The translations under genes and the position numbers were made by a program. Below the pieces are notes generated by a model. That model had not been told where the DNA came from, did not search any database, and was given only the letters and a program-made list of their open reading frames with translations. Below are positions 5,602 to 12,743 of a DNA stretch of 14,722 nucleotides, one piece after another (the stretch's first letter is position 1; the number at the start of each line of letters is the position of its first letter). Source of the DNA: JBOFCO01 sp051646105 (lineage in GTDB: Bacteria > Pseudomonadota > Alphaproteobacteria > Rhodobacterales > Rhodobacteraceae); the NCBI GenBank assembly GCA_051646105.1, contig JBOFCO010000222.1, forward strand, positions 1-14,722. The letters run 5' to 3'.

Positions 5602-6780
5602 TTACTCTTGCTGTCGGTAATTTCGGAAAGGACCGTAACTTGTCAGCACTTCGATTTCCTCGACCGTGGCCTGCCGTTCTGCCTCCAGATAGCGTGCAAC
5701 GGCAGTGCGAAAGGACGGGTTGGCGATCCAGTGCAGAGAATGGATCGGTGCGGGCAGATAGCCGCGCGCAATCTTGTGTTCGCCCTGCGCGCCCGCCTCT
5801 ACCCGCGAAAGGTCGTGCGATATGGCCCAGTCGATGGCCCGGTAGTAACAGCATTCGAAATGCAGGCAGGGATGATCTTCGACCGCGCCCCAGTAGCGGC
5901 CAAAAATCGTGTCGCGCCCAAGGAAATTCAGCGCGCCAGCCACCGGGCGCCCGGCGCGTTCGGCCAGAACCAGCACCACATCATCGCGCATTGTGGCATG
6001 GACTTCATCGAAGAAGGCTCTTGTCAGATAGGGCCGCCCCCACTTTCGGCTGCCGGTATCCTGATAGAAAGTCCAGAACGCATTCCAATGTGCCGTTTCG
6101 ATCTGGTCCCCCGACAGGCAGCGAATGGTGCCGCCAAAGGCATTCGCCACCTCGCGTTCCCTGCGGATCATCTTGCGCTTGCGCGAGGACAGATCGGCAA
6201 GGAAACCGGCAAAGTCGCCATAGCCCCGGTTCAGCCAGTGGTACTGCTGGGTGATACGGGGCAGAAACCCCAGTTCGGCGCCTGCCGTCGCTTCCCCTTC
6301 GGTGCAGAAGGTGATGTGAAGCGACGACAATCCTTCCTGCGCGGCCAGTTGCACGGCCCCGCGCAGCAGCGCCGCGCGTGCGGTTTCGGTATCCTCGGGC
6401 CGCGACAGCAGGCGGCGGCCGGTGACAGGGGTGAAGGGGACCGCCATTTGCAGCTTGGGATAATACTCGCCCCCCGCGCGCTCAAAGGCATCGGCCCAGC
6501 CGTGGTCAAAGATGTATTCACCCTGACTGTGGGCCTTGGCGTAAAGCGGGGCGACGGCGATCACCGCACCCCTGTCACGCAGCACCAGATGCCGGGGGTG
6601 CCAGCCCGTGCCCGTACCGACAGAGCCCGAGCGTTCCAGCGCCAGCAGGAAGCGATGCGTGGTGAAAGGGTCGGCGGGTCTGCCGCCACTCGCCGCCTCG
6701 GGCGCGGCGCAGGCATCCCATTCCGCCGCTGCAATCTCGGCAATGGAATCGTGAATGCTGATGTCAACAGTCCGGGTCAT
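5602..6780 (-). CDS. COG3146/DUF482 family predicted N-acyltransferase (FemAB/GNAT-like)
   Basis: This 392-residue protein belongs to the COG3146 family (PF04339, called peptidogalycan biosynthesis or GNAT-like), whose reaction is not established. Visible family landmarks are AEWDAC (19-23 region), PADPFTTHRFLLALE (35-49), the central SQGEYIFDHGWADAFERAGG block (85-104) continuing YYPKLQMAVPFTPVTGRRLL, a basic RKRKMIRRERE helix, HFECCYYRAIDWAI, and AGAQGEHKIARGYLPAPIHS near the C-terminus. The FemAB-like double acyltransferase fold suggests transfer of an acyl or aminoacyl group. No signal peptide or membrane segment is seen, so it is probably cytoplasmic. The ATG at 6780 has only a weak, distant ribosome site. 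It lies 48 bases downstream of the phosphodiesterase gene and is probably in the same transcript. Confidence 0.88.
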   Translation of the reverse strand: MTRTVDISIHDSIAEIAAAEWDACAAPEAASGGRPADPFTTHRFLLALERSGSVGTGTGWHPRHLVLRDRGAVIAVAPLYAKAHSQGEYIFDHGWADAFERAGGEYYPKLQMAVPFTPVTGRRLLSRPEDTETARAALLRGAVQLAAQEGLSSLHITFCTEGEATAGAELGFLPRITQQYHWLNRGYGDFAGFLADLSSRKRKMIRREREVANAFGGTIRCLSGDQIETAHWNAFWTFYQDTGSRKWGRPYLTRAFFDEVHATMRDDVVLVLAERAGRPVAGALNFLGRDTIFGRYWGAVEDHPCLHFECCYYRAIDWAISHDLSRVEAGAQGEHKIARGYLPAPIHSLHWIANPSFRTAVARYLEAERQATVEEIEVLTSYGPFRNYRQQE

Positions 6781-6828
6781 TCTGGCTTTCGCGGTCCTTT
6801 CCCGAAACTGGCGCGGGAACGCAGCGCG

Positions 6829-7605
6829 TCAAGCACGGATCGGCGGGATCGGGGCAGCGTAGCCCTCGAATGTCACGTTCTGTGCGACCTTTCTGGCCTC
6901 TGCCTCCTGTTCGGGCGACCGGATGGTCCAGCACAACACGGTAGCCCCCGCCGCTTTCAATGCCATAACCCGGTCGCGCCCCAGATCGCGCGCCTCATGC
7001 GAAATGAAGCTGGCCCCGACCGCGTCGTAATCGGGGATGCCACGCAGCCGGTCACGCACAGCCGCCGGGATCAGCGGCCAGTCTTCGGGAGCGTAGGCGC
7101 TGGTGGTGATACCGCGCGGCACCTGCGGCGCAAGCCTTGCCATTGCCGCCACCGAATGCGGGTTGAATGACATCACCGCCACCGGCCCCGCATAGCCTGT
7201 CAGATCGCGGGCCACAGCCGCCTCCAGTGCGCCAATACCGGGGCCAAGCGCGCCGTCCTGATCCTTGATCTCGATCAGCAGGGGCACCCGGCCTGCGACC
7301 AGCGCCAATATATCGACCAGCGTCGGAATGCCGTCGGCCGCATCTTTCAGGCGCACCGCCGACAGTTCCGCCGCGGTCCGCCGCGCGACGGGGCCACGGG
7401 CATCGGTCAGGCGGCCAAGATCGTAATCGTGAAACACCATCGCCACCCCGTCTGCAGAGGGCTGCACATCAATCTCGATCCCGTAGCCAGCCGAAACGGC
7501 TGCAACAACGGCACCGCGACTGTTTTCAGGGCGCCCGGCGGTGCGGTCATGATAGGCGCGATGGGCCAGCGGCAGGCGCAGGAAATCCGTAGGCAGACCT
7601 GACAT
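6829..7605 (-). CDS. Glycerophosphodiester phosphodiesterase family protein
   Basis: This enzyme (258 residues) should hydrolyse glycerophosphodiesters from membrane phospholipids to glycerol-3-phosphate and an alcohol. Its catalytic set is complete: His15-Arg16 (LAHRAYHD), the RPENS segment, metal ligands Glu44 and Asp46 (GIEIDVQPSADG), His59 (VFHDYDLGRLT) and the IEIK strand with Glu112 and Lys114. No signal peptide is seen, so it is cytoplasmic like UgpQ and unlike periplasmic GlpQ. I chose ATG 7605, which overlaps the RidA stop as TGATG; GTG at 7608 would add one residue. The C-terminal part (WTIRSPEQEAEARKVAQNVTFEGYA) fits the usual last barrel strands, where the family normally has WTVN followed by a specified position. 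Confidence 0.92.
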   Translation of the reverse strand: MSGLPTDFLRLPLAHRAYHDRTAGRPENSRGAVVAAVSAGYGIEIDVQPSADGVAMVFHDYDLGRLTDARGPVARRTAAELSAVRLKDAADGIPTLVDILALVAGRVPLLIEIKDQDGALGPGIGALEAAVARDLTGYAGPVAVMSFNPHSVAAMARLAPQVPRGITTSAYAPEDWPLIPAAVRDRLRGIPDYDAVGASFISHEARDLGRDRVMALKAAGATVLCWTIRSPEQEAEARKVAQNVTFEGYAAPIPPIRA

Positions 7606-8069
7606 CACGCAATCCGGAAGATCGCGTCGATCTCGACCGCGACACCCAGTGGCAACGCGGCCACGCCGACCGCCGACCGCGCATGACGCCCGGCCTCGCC
7701 CAGCACCTCGACCATGAAATCGGATGCGCCATTGATGACCTTGGGCTGATCGGTGAAATCTGGGGTGGAGGCGACGAAACCGTTCAGCTTTACCACCTGC
7801 ACCACCCGATCAAGTTCGCCGCCGCAAGCGGCGCGCAGTTGCGACAGCAGGCTGATCGCGCATGTCCGCGCAGCAGCAGCCCCGGCGCCGACATCCAGGC
7901 CCTCGCCCAGCCTGCCCTTGATCAGCCCGTCCGGTCCTTGCGAAATCTGCCCTGACACGTGCACCAGATCACCAACCACGACATAGGGCACGTAATTGGC
8001 CGCAGGCGCGGGTGCCGGCGGCAAGGTAACACCCAGTTCCGTCAGCCGTGCCTCGATCCGTCCTGCCAT
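7605..8069 (-). CDS. RidA/YjgF family protein (Atu1372-like subfamily)
   Basis: Members of this family form trimers; RidA itself hydrolyses reactive enamine/imine intermediates made by pyridoxal-phosphate enzymes. This 154-residue protein is longer than the roughly 130-residue archetype and resembles the Atu1372-like branch, with LHVSGQ-type sequence LVHVSGQISQGPDG (35-48). The key active-site arginine is present in HARSAVGVAALPLGVAVEI: Arg131 corresponds to E. coli RidA Arg105 and Glu146 to Glu120. ATG 8069 is chosen because GGAGG lies eight bases upstream; GTG at 8084 would overlap that ribosome site. The stop overlaps the phosphodiesterase start by one base. The gene starts 65 bases after the exporter adaptor stop, across a stretch of small stem-loops. 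Deaminase activity for this subfamily is inferred. Confidence 0.9.
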   Translation of the reverse strand: MAGRIEARLTELGVTLPPAPAPAANYVPYVVVGDLVHVSGQISQGPDGLIKGRLGEGLDVGAGAAAARTCAISLLSQLRAACGGELDRVVQVVKLNGFVASTPDFTDQPKVINGASDFMVEVLGEAGRHARSAVGVAALPLGVAVEIDAIFRIA

Positions 8070-8092
8070 GACGCTGCCCTCCACTGCCTGTT

Positions 8093-8133
8093 CCCGGCCA
8101 AGACTAGCCGGGGAAAGACTGCGGGGAAACCCC
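8093..8133 (-). terminator. Possible weak terminator or stem-loops between adaptor and RidA genes
   Basis: Two inverted repeats follow the adaptor stop codon: GGGG-AAA-CCCC (8123-8133) and CCCGGC/GCCGGG (8093-8098, 8107-8112, 8-base loop). Neither has a T-run behind it in the leftward direction. They may separate the secretion genes from the metabolic genes, but this is weak evidence. Confidence 0.3.
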
Positions 8134-8134
8134 T

Positions 8135-9451
8135 TCAGCTTTCGCGGAAAGCCTTGGTGAAGTAATCGGCCAGCGGCTTGATCAGATAGGCCATGGGTGA
8201 GCGGTCGTCGGTCTTGATATAGGCCTCGACCGGCATGCCAGGCAAAAGGTCCAGGTCACCGAGTTTGGCCAGTTCGCCTTCCTTGAGCGTGATTTCTGTC
8301 CGGTAATAGTGCGCCTGCGTACGCTCATCCGTAAAGGCATCAGCAGAGATTGTTGCAATCTGTCCCTTGAGATTGGGCGTCGTTTGGCTACTGAACGCGG
8401 AAAAGCGTAAATCTGCCTCTTGCCCTACATGAATTTCATCCACGTTGATCGACGCGATGCGCGCCGCGATCACCAGCGGCCGATCCTGCGGCACTACATA
8501 AAGCACCGGATCGGCGGCGCGCAGGACGGCGCGCGGCGTTGTCACCTGAAGCGAATAGACGATTCCCGATACAGGCGCGCGAATGTCCAGCCGGGCGATC
8601 TGTTCGGAAAGCGTGCGGCGGCGTTCTGCCATCTCGATTTCCCGGTACCCAAGATCGCGCAACTGCGTATTGGCTTCCTCGCGTCTGGTGCTTTCCAGCT
8701 TGAGGAGCTCGATATCCATTTCGGTCGCCCTGCCCTGCGATTCCGCGCGGGACGCGGTCAGTTCGCCAACGGTGCCTTGCAGACTGGATTGTTCCCGTTC
8801 CAGTTCCAGAACCCGCGCTGTCTGTGCCAGCCCCTTGTCCAGCAGCCCCTTCTGGGTGGAAAGCTCCTGTCCGATCAGGTCGATCTGCCTTTCAAGCGCG
8901 ACAAGCTGGGCATCGATCCCTTCGATCTGGCGCGCAATCTGGCCCTGACGTTCGCCGATCTGGTCGCGTTGCTGGCGGAAGGATTCGTTGCGGGTTTCGA
9001 AAAGGCTCAGTTGACCATCCATCAACTCAGCAATTTCAGGATTCGTTGGCGCGACCTCGGTCAAGGCGGCGGGAAAATCGATCAAATCCCTGCCGTCCCG
9101 TTCGGCTTCCAGCCGTCCACGGCGGGCCAGAAATTCATAGAACTGGCTTTCGACGATAGCCAGTTCCGACTGGATCAGCGTCCCGTCAAGCTTCAACAGG
9201 GATGCGCCCGCCTCGACCCGGTCGCCCTCCTTGACGTAGATCGCTTCCACCACACCGCCATCGGGGTGCTGCACAACCTGCCGGTTCTGTTCCACCTCGA
9301 TCTGGCCCGAGGCGACAACCGCCCCGGCGATCTTGGTGGCCACCGACCAGCCGCCGAAACCACCGACCAGGATCAGCAGGGAAACAAGCCCCGCCATGAT
9401 CGGTCCGCGTGCGGAATAGGCGCGTGCCGCCTCTTGCTGCTCAGGGGTCAT
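8135..9451 (-). CDS. Type I secretion periplasmic adaptor (HlyD/PrtE family)
   Basis: This 438-residue membrane fusion protein would bridge the inner-membrane exporter to an outer-membrane TolC-type channel. It has a short cytoplasmic N-terminus, one membrane segment at about 17-38, and a split lipoyl/barrel-sandwich domain: QHPDGGVVEAIYVKEGDRVEAG (61-82) and DIRAPVSGIVYSLQV (289-303). Between them, about residues 95-285, is a long coiled coil rich in Glu, Gln and Arg with leucine heptads. The ending LLPGMPVEAYIKT then SPMAYLIKPLADYFTKAFRES is diagnostic of the PrtE/AprE-type adaptors. Its ATG overlaps the exporter stop codon in ATGA, so the two are translationally coupled. Many relatives export RTX-type calcium-binding proteins; the cargo here is not visible. 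Confidence 0.94.
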   Translation of the reverse strand: MTPEQQEAARAYSARGPIMAGLVSLLILVGGFGGWSVATKIAGAVVASGQIEVEQNRQVVQHPDGGVVEAIYVKEGDRVEAGASLLKLDGTLIQSELAIVESQFYEFLARRGRLEAERDGRDLIDFPAALTEVAPTNPEIAELMDGQLSLFETRNESFRQQRDQIGERQGQIARQIEGIDAQLVALERQIDLIGQELSTQKGLLDKGLAQTARVLELEREQSSLQGTVGELTASRAESQGRATEMDIELLKLESTRREEANTQLRDLGYREIEMAERRRTLSEQIARLDIRAPVSGIVYSLQVTTPRAVLRAADPVLYVVPQDRPLVIAARIASINVDEIHVGQEADLRFSAFSSQTTPNLKGQIATISADAFTDERTQAHYYRTEITLKEGELAKLGDLDLLPGMPVEAYIKTDDRSPMAYLIKPLADYFTKAFRES

Positions 9452-11184
9452 GTCACGCCTCCCGTACCGGTGCTTTTCTGGATTTCGGCATGGTTCTTTA
9501 CCGTTTCGCGCAGAACTTCATCACGCGGGCCATAGGCCCGGCGCATGCCGCCATCCAGCATCATCAGGATGTCGCATTCCTGGATCGCGGCAGGGCGGTG
9601 AGCCATGATCAGCACCGACTTGCCTTCGGATTTCATCTGACGGATCGCTGCATTCAGCGCCGCAGAACCGTCATTGTCGAGGTTGGAGTTCGGTTCATCC
9701 AGAACAAGGATCACCGGATCGGAATACAGCGCACGTGCAAGACCGATGCGCTGGATCTGCCCGCCGGAAAGCCGCCCGCCCGCACCAAGAACACGCGTGT
9801 CGTATCCTTCGGGCAGGTTCACGATCATGTCATGTGCCGCTGCACGCTTGGCCGCAGCCACAACCTTTTCCGGATCGGGTCTGGTCGCAAGGCGCGCGAT
9901 ATTTTCGGCAATGGTGCCGTCAAACAGGGTGACGCGCTGCGGCAGGTAGCCGATCAGCGTGCCCAGAACATCGGGATCATATTGATCCAGTGTCGCGCCA
10001 TCCAGACGGACGGTCCCGCCAGCAGGGCGCCACACACCCGTCAGCGCTCGGGCCAGCGTGGATTTTCCTGCGCCCGAAGGCCCGATCACGCCCATTGCCT
10101 TGCCGGGTTCCAGCCGGAAGCTGATCATCCGCAATGACGCGGTCTGTTCGCCCGGCGGCACCACCGTCAGGTGCTGGGCTTCCAGAATGGCGCGGGGACG
10201 CGGCAGCTCCGTGCGCGGCTGGTCGACCGGAACACGGGCCAGCAACTCCTCAAGCCGGCTCCAGCCTTCGCGGCCACGCTGCCAGATCGCCCACTGCCCG
10301 ATCGCGATCTCGATCGGTTGCAGGGCGCGGCCCATCAGGATTGACGATGCGATCATCGCGCCGGGCGTCACCAGCCCTTGAAGCACCAGCCAAGCGGCAA
10401 GACCCAACATGGCCGATTGCAGGAATTGGCGAAATGTTTTCGACAGGATGGAAAAGCCGCCTGAGCGGTCAGAGGCATCGATGCTTTGCGCCAATGCCCG
10501 CGACCGTACCGCCTGCCAGCGTTCGAAAGCCGCGCCGCGCATCCCCAGGCTCTGGATCAGCTCCGCCTCTGCCTTGACCTGCTCGGAAAAATGGTCGGCA
10601 GTCATGGACGCGGCATTGGCCTGCGCCAGGGGCATCCGGGTACGCAACTGGTTCAGGTAGGTGACGATCACCAGAAATATGCCGCCCGCGACGGCCAGAA
10701 TCCCCAGATAGGGGTGGAACAGGAAAACCCCCAGAAGAAAGAAGGGTGTCCACGGCAGGTCGAACATCGCAACCAGCACCGGCGATCCGATCAGCCGCTG
10801 GACGGCTTCCAGATCGCGCAGGCCGGTCTGGCCAACAGCGTCATTGCCTGGAAAGCCGGATCTGCGCAGCACTGCGGAAAACACCCGCCGTTCCAGCCGC
10901 GCCTGAAACCGTGCCCCGATGCGCACCAGAACCCGCGTGCGAAGCCAGTCCAGCACACCCATCATCAGGAACATGAAGGCCATCAGCACCGTCAGCGCCA
11001 GCAGCGTCGGTTCGGACCGGCTGCCCAGAACCCGGTCATAGACCTGAAGCATGTAAAGCGGGCCGGTCAGCATCAGCAGGTTGACAAAGATGCTGAAGAC
11101 AAACGCGGCCACGAAAAGCCCGCGGCTTTCGGCGCGGGCGGCGCGCAGCTCGGCTGCGCCACGAAGGAATTCCTGTCTGCTCAT
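9448..11184 (-). CDS. Type I secretion system ATPase/permease (PrtD/AprD family ABC exporter)
   Basis: This 578-residue half-transporter would energise one-step protein export. The N-terminal membrane domain has hydrophobic segments near 22-45, 60-80, 135-175 and 255-285, with the family motif GPLYMLQVYDRVLGSRS (41-57). The nucleotide-binding domain has Walker A GPSGAGKST (368-376, Lys374), the Q-loop at YLPQ (Gln416), signature LSGGQ (472-476), Walker B VILVLDEP (491-498, catalytic Glu497) and H-loop His529. There is no N-terminal C39 peptidase domain, so it should act on uncleaved substrates with a C-terminal signal. ATG 11184 has GAGG five bases upstream; ATG 11208 is a weaker alternative. 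It starts a leftward gene group divergent from mlaA and overlaps its adaptor by four bases. Confidence 0.94.
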   Translation of the reverse strand: MSRQEFLRGAAELRAARAESRGLFVAAFVFSIFVNLLMLTGPLYMLQVYDRVLGSRSEPTLLALTVLMAFMFLMMGVLDWLRTRVLVRIGARFQARLERRVFSAVLRRSGFPGNDAVGQTGLRDLEAVQRLIGSPVLVAMFDLPWTPFFLLGVFLFHPYLGILAVAGGIFLVIVTYLNQLRTRMPLAQANAASMTADHFSEQVKAEAELIQSLGMRGAAFERWQAVRSRALAQSIDASDRSGGFSILSKTFRQFLQSAMLGLAAWLVLQGLVTPGAMIASSILMGRALQPIEIAIGQWAIWQRGREGWSRLEELLARVPVDQPRTELPRPRAILEAQHLTVVPPGEQTASLRMISFRLEPGKAMGVIGPSGAGKSTLARALTGVWRPAGGTVRLDGATLDQYDPDVLGTLIGYLPQRVTLFDGTIAENIARLATRPDPEKVVAAAKRAAAHDMIVNLPEGYDTRVLGAGGRLSGGQIQRIGLARALYSDPVILVLDEPNSNLDNDGSAALNAAIRQMKSEGKSVLIMAHRPAAIQECDILMMLDGGMRRAYGPRDEVLRETVKNHAEIQKSTGTGGVT

Positions 11185-11350
11185 CCCATCCTCAAACGAA
11201 GGGTCCATTCTCGAACGAACGGCTTTGCGGCGAAGCCTTGCCGTGTCCGTACAACAAATGCAATCGGTGCCTTGGCTCTCGGCGGGCTTCGGCGTAACTA
11301 TGCGGTCGCAACCGGCGATAATTGTCCGGCGATACCAGAGACTAGCACCG
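11185..11350. other. Divergent intergenic region between exporter and mlaA
   Basis: These 166 bases must hold the start signals for both divergent units. The best rightward candidate, TTGGCT (11272-11277) with TAACTA (11295-11300) at 17 bases, is poor at the -10. A small stem-loop GGCTT/AAGCC (11221-11225, 11233-11237) is present. I see no operator-like long palindrome and no small gene. Confidence 0.4.
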
Positions 11351-12127
11351 ATGATGGTTGAGCGAAACACCCAGAAGCAGGGCATTTGCCCAATACCGCG
11401 CCTCCACGTGATTGCCGGGGCGGCAGTGCTTGCAATGCTTGCCGCCTGCGGTCCTGCGGGGGCACCCAATGGCATCGAAGACCCGTCCGAGGCGCAGAAT
11501 CGCGAAATACACGCGTTTAACCGAAGCGTGGACAAGGCTTTTGTGCGGCCTGCTTCCAATGCCTATGGCGTATCGGTGCCGGAACCTGTCCGGCGTGGGG
11601 TGGGGAATTTCGCCACCAACCTGAACATGCCGGGCGAAGTGGTCAATTCGCTGCTGCAGGCGCGGCCGGGTCGCGCACTGAAAGGCACCGGACGGTTTCT
11701 TGTGAATTCCACCCTTGGGCTTGCAGGGCTGTTCGATCCGGCAACGGCCATGGGCCTGCCGCATGAACCGACCGATTTCGGTGAAACCCTGCATGTCTGG
11801 GGCGTGCCCGAAGGCGACTATGTCGAACTGCCGATTGCCGGCCCGTCGACAAGCCGCGATACGCTGGGAATGGTGGTCGATCTGGCGATGAACCCGCTGA
11901 ATTTCGCCCTGCCCACGCCGGAACGTCATCTGGGCACGGCTTCTGCCGTGGCCGCACGTTTCGGTGATCGCTACACCTATTCCGATTTTGTCGATCAGGT
12001 CCTATATGAATCCGAGGACAGCTATGCCCAGGCGCGCCTGCTTTACCTGCAGAACCGCCGGTTCGAGCTGGGCCAGGAAACCGAAGACACCTTTATCGAC
12101 CCGTACGAGGACCCCTATGCCGAATGA
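11351..12127 (+). CDS. mlaA: MlaA/VacJ family outer-membrane lipoprotein
   Basis: MlaA sits in the outer membrane and removes mislocalised phospholipids from its outer leaflet, passing them to MlaC. This 258-residue protein matches the usual length of about 250. It has a lipoprotein signal with lipobox LAAC and lipidated Cys33. The mature part holds family blocks NREIHAFNRSVDKAF, PEPVRRGVGNFATNLNMPGEVVNSLLQ, GTGRFLVNSTLGLAGLFDPA, DFGETLHVWGVPEGDYVELPIAGPS and TLGMVVDLAMNPLNF. The ATG at 11351 is followed at once by a second in-frame ATG (11354), and either could be used; the ribosome site (GAG about ten bases upstream) is weak. It overlaps mlaC by 11 bases. The 166-base gap before it, shared with the divergent exporter gene, shows no strong promoter. 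Confidence 0.93.
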   Translation: MMVERNTQKQGICPIPRLHVIAGAAVLAMLAACGPAGAPNGIEDPSEAQNREIHAFNRSVDKAFVRPASNAYGVSVPEPVRRGVGNFATNLNMPGEVVNSLLQARPGRALKGTGRFLVNSTLGLAGLFDPATAMGLPHEPTDFGETLHVWGVPEGDYVELPIAGPSTSRDTLGMVVDLAMNPLNFALPTPERHLGTASAVAARFGDRYTYSDFVDQVLYESEDSYAQARLLYLQNRRFELGQETEDTFIDPYEDPYAE

Positions 12128-12722
12128 TCTTTCCCGCCGCAGCACGCTGGGCCTGATTGCGGGCGGCGCTCTGGCCGTTTCGCTGCCGCTGCCTGCCTGG
12201 GCGCTGACCGTGGAAGCGGCAAGCGGCCTGATCGACAAGCTGGTCGGCGACATCAACCGGATCATCGCCTCTGGCAAGGGCGAGGCCGCGATGATCGCGG
12301 ATTTTGAAAAGGTCTTCAATCGCTACGGCGATGTGGCCGTGATCGCGCAAAGCGCCCTTGGCCCGGCGGGTCGGCAGGCCAGTGCAGGCCAGAAAAAGGC
12401 ATTCACCAAGGCGTTCAGCGGGTATCTTTCCCGCAAGTACGGCCGACAGTTCCGCGAATTCCAGGGCGGAAAGATCGAGGTGACGGGCGCACGGCAGGTA
12501 AAGAGCTACTTCGAGGTCGTGTCGACCGCCTATCTGCCGAACGAGGCCCCGTTCGAGGTGCGCTGGCATGTGTCAGACAAATCGGGGCGTGACCTGTTCT
12601 TCAACCTGATCATCGAAGGCGTGAACATGCTGGCGACAGAGCGCACGGAAATCGGCGCGATGCTGGACAAGCGTGGTGGTGATATCGATCGGCTGATCGT
12701 CGATCTGGCCAAGGCCGGATAA
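12117..12722 (+). CDS. mlaC: MlaC/Ttg2D phospholipid-binding periplasmic protein
   Basis: MlaC ferries phospholipids across the periplasm between MlaA and the inner-membrane MlaFEDB complex. The 201-residue protein has a signal peptide with a twin-arginine-like motif SRRSTLG (Arg7, Arg8), a hydrophobic core, and a likely cut after PAWA (Ala29). The mature part shows the family pattern: an N-terminal helix (LIDKLVGDINRII), FEKVFNRYGDVAVIAQSALG, FTKAFSGYLSRKYGRQF, then strands KIEVTGARQV and PFEVRWHVSDKSG, with LFFNLIIEGVNMLATERTEIGAML near the end. ATG 12117 lies inside mlaA and has GAGG six bases upstream, giving coupled translation. No mlaFEDB genes are in the window, so they must lie elsewhere. 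It converges with the penicillin-binding protein gene 21 bases downstream. Confidence 0.92.
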   Translation: MPNDLSRRSTLGLIAGGALAVSLPLPAWALTVEAASGLIDKLVGDINRIIASGKGEAAMIADFEKVFNRYGDVAVIAQSALGPAGRQASAGQKKAFTKAFSGYLSRKYGRQFREFQGGKIEVTGARQVKSYFEVVSTAYLPNEAPFEVRWHVSDKSGRDLFFNLIIEGVNMLATERTEIGAMLDKRGGDIDRLIVDLAKAG

Positions 12723-12743
12723 CCTCGCGGTCGGGCTAGCCGT

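Noticed and set aside
5410..7170. A 586-codon open frame on the + strand
   Set aside because: It is antisense to three well-supported genes (GST, COG3146, phosphodiesterase), its protein is Arg/Gln/Gly-rich low-information sequence, and long antisense frames are expected in GC-rich DNA.
11185..11559. N-terminal extension of the exporter frame by 125 codons
   Set aside because: The extension has no family resemblance, runs into mlaA on the opposite strand, and a good ribosome site (GAGG) supports ATG 11184.
12723..12743. Bidirectional terminator between convergent mlaC and PBP genes
   Set aside because: Only the 8-base palindrome GGCTAGCC is visible; arms are too short and no T-runs flank it.
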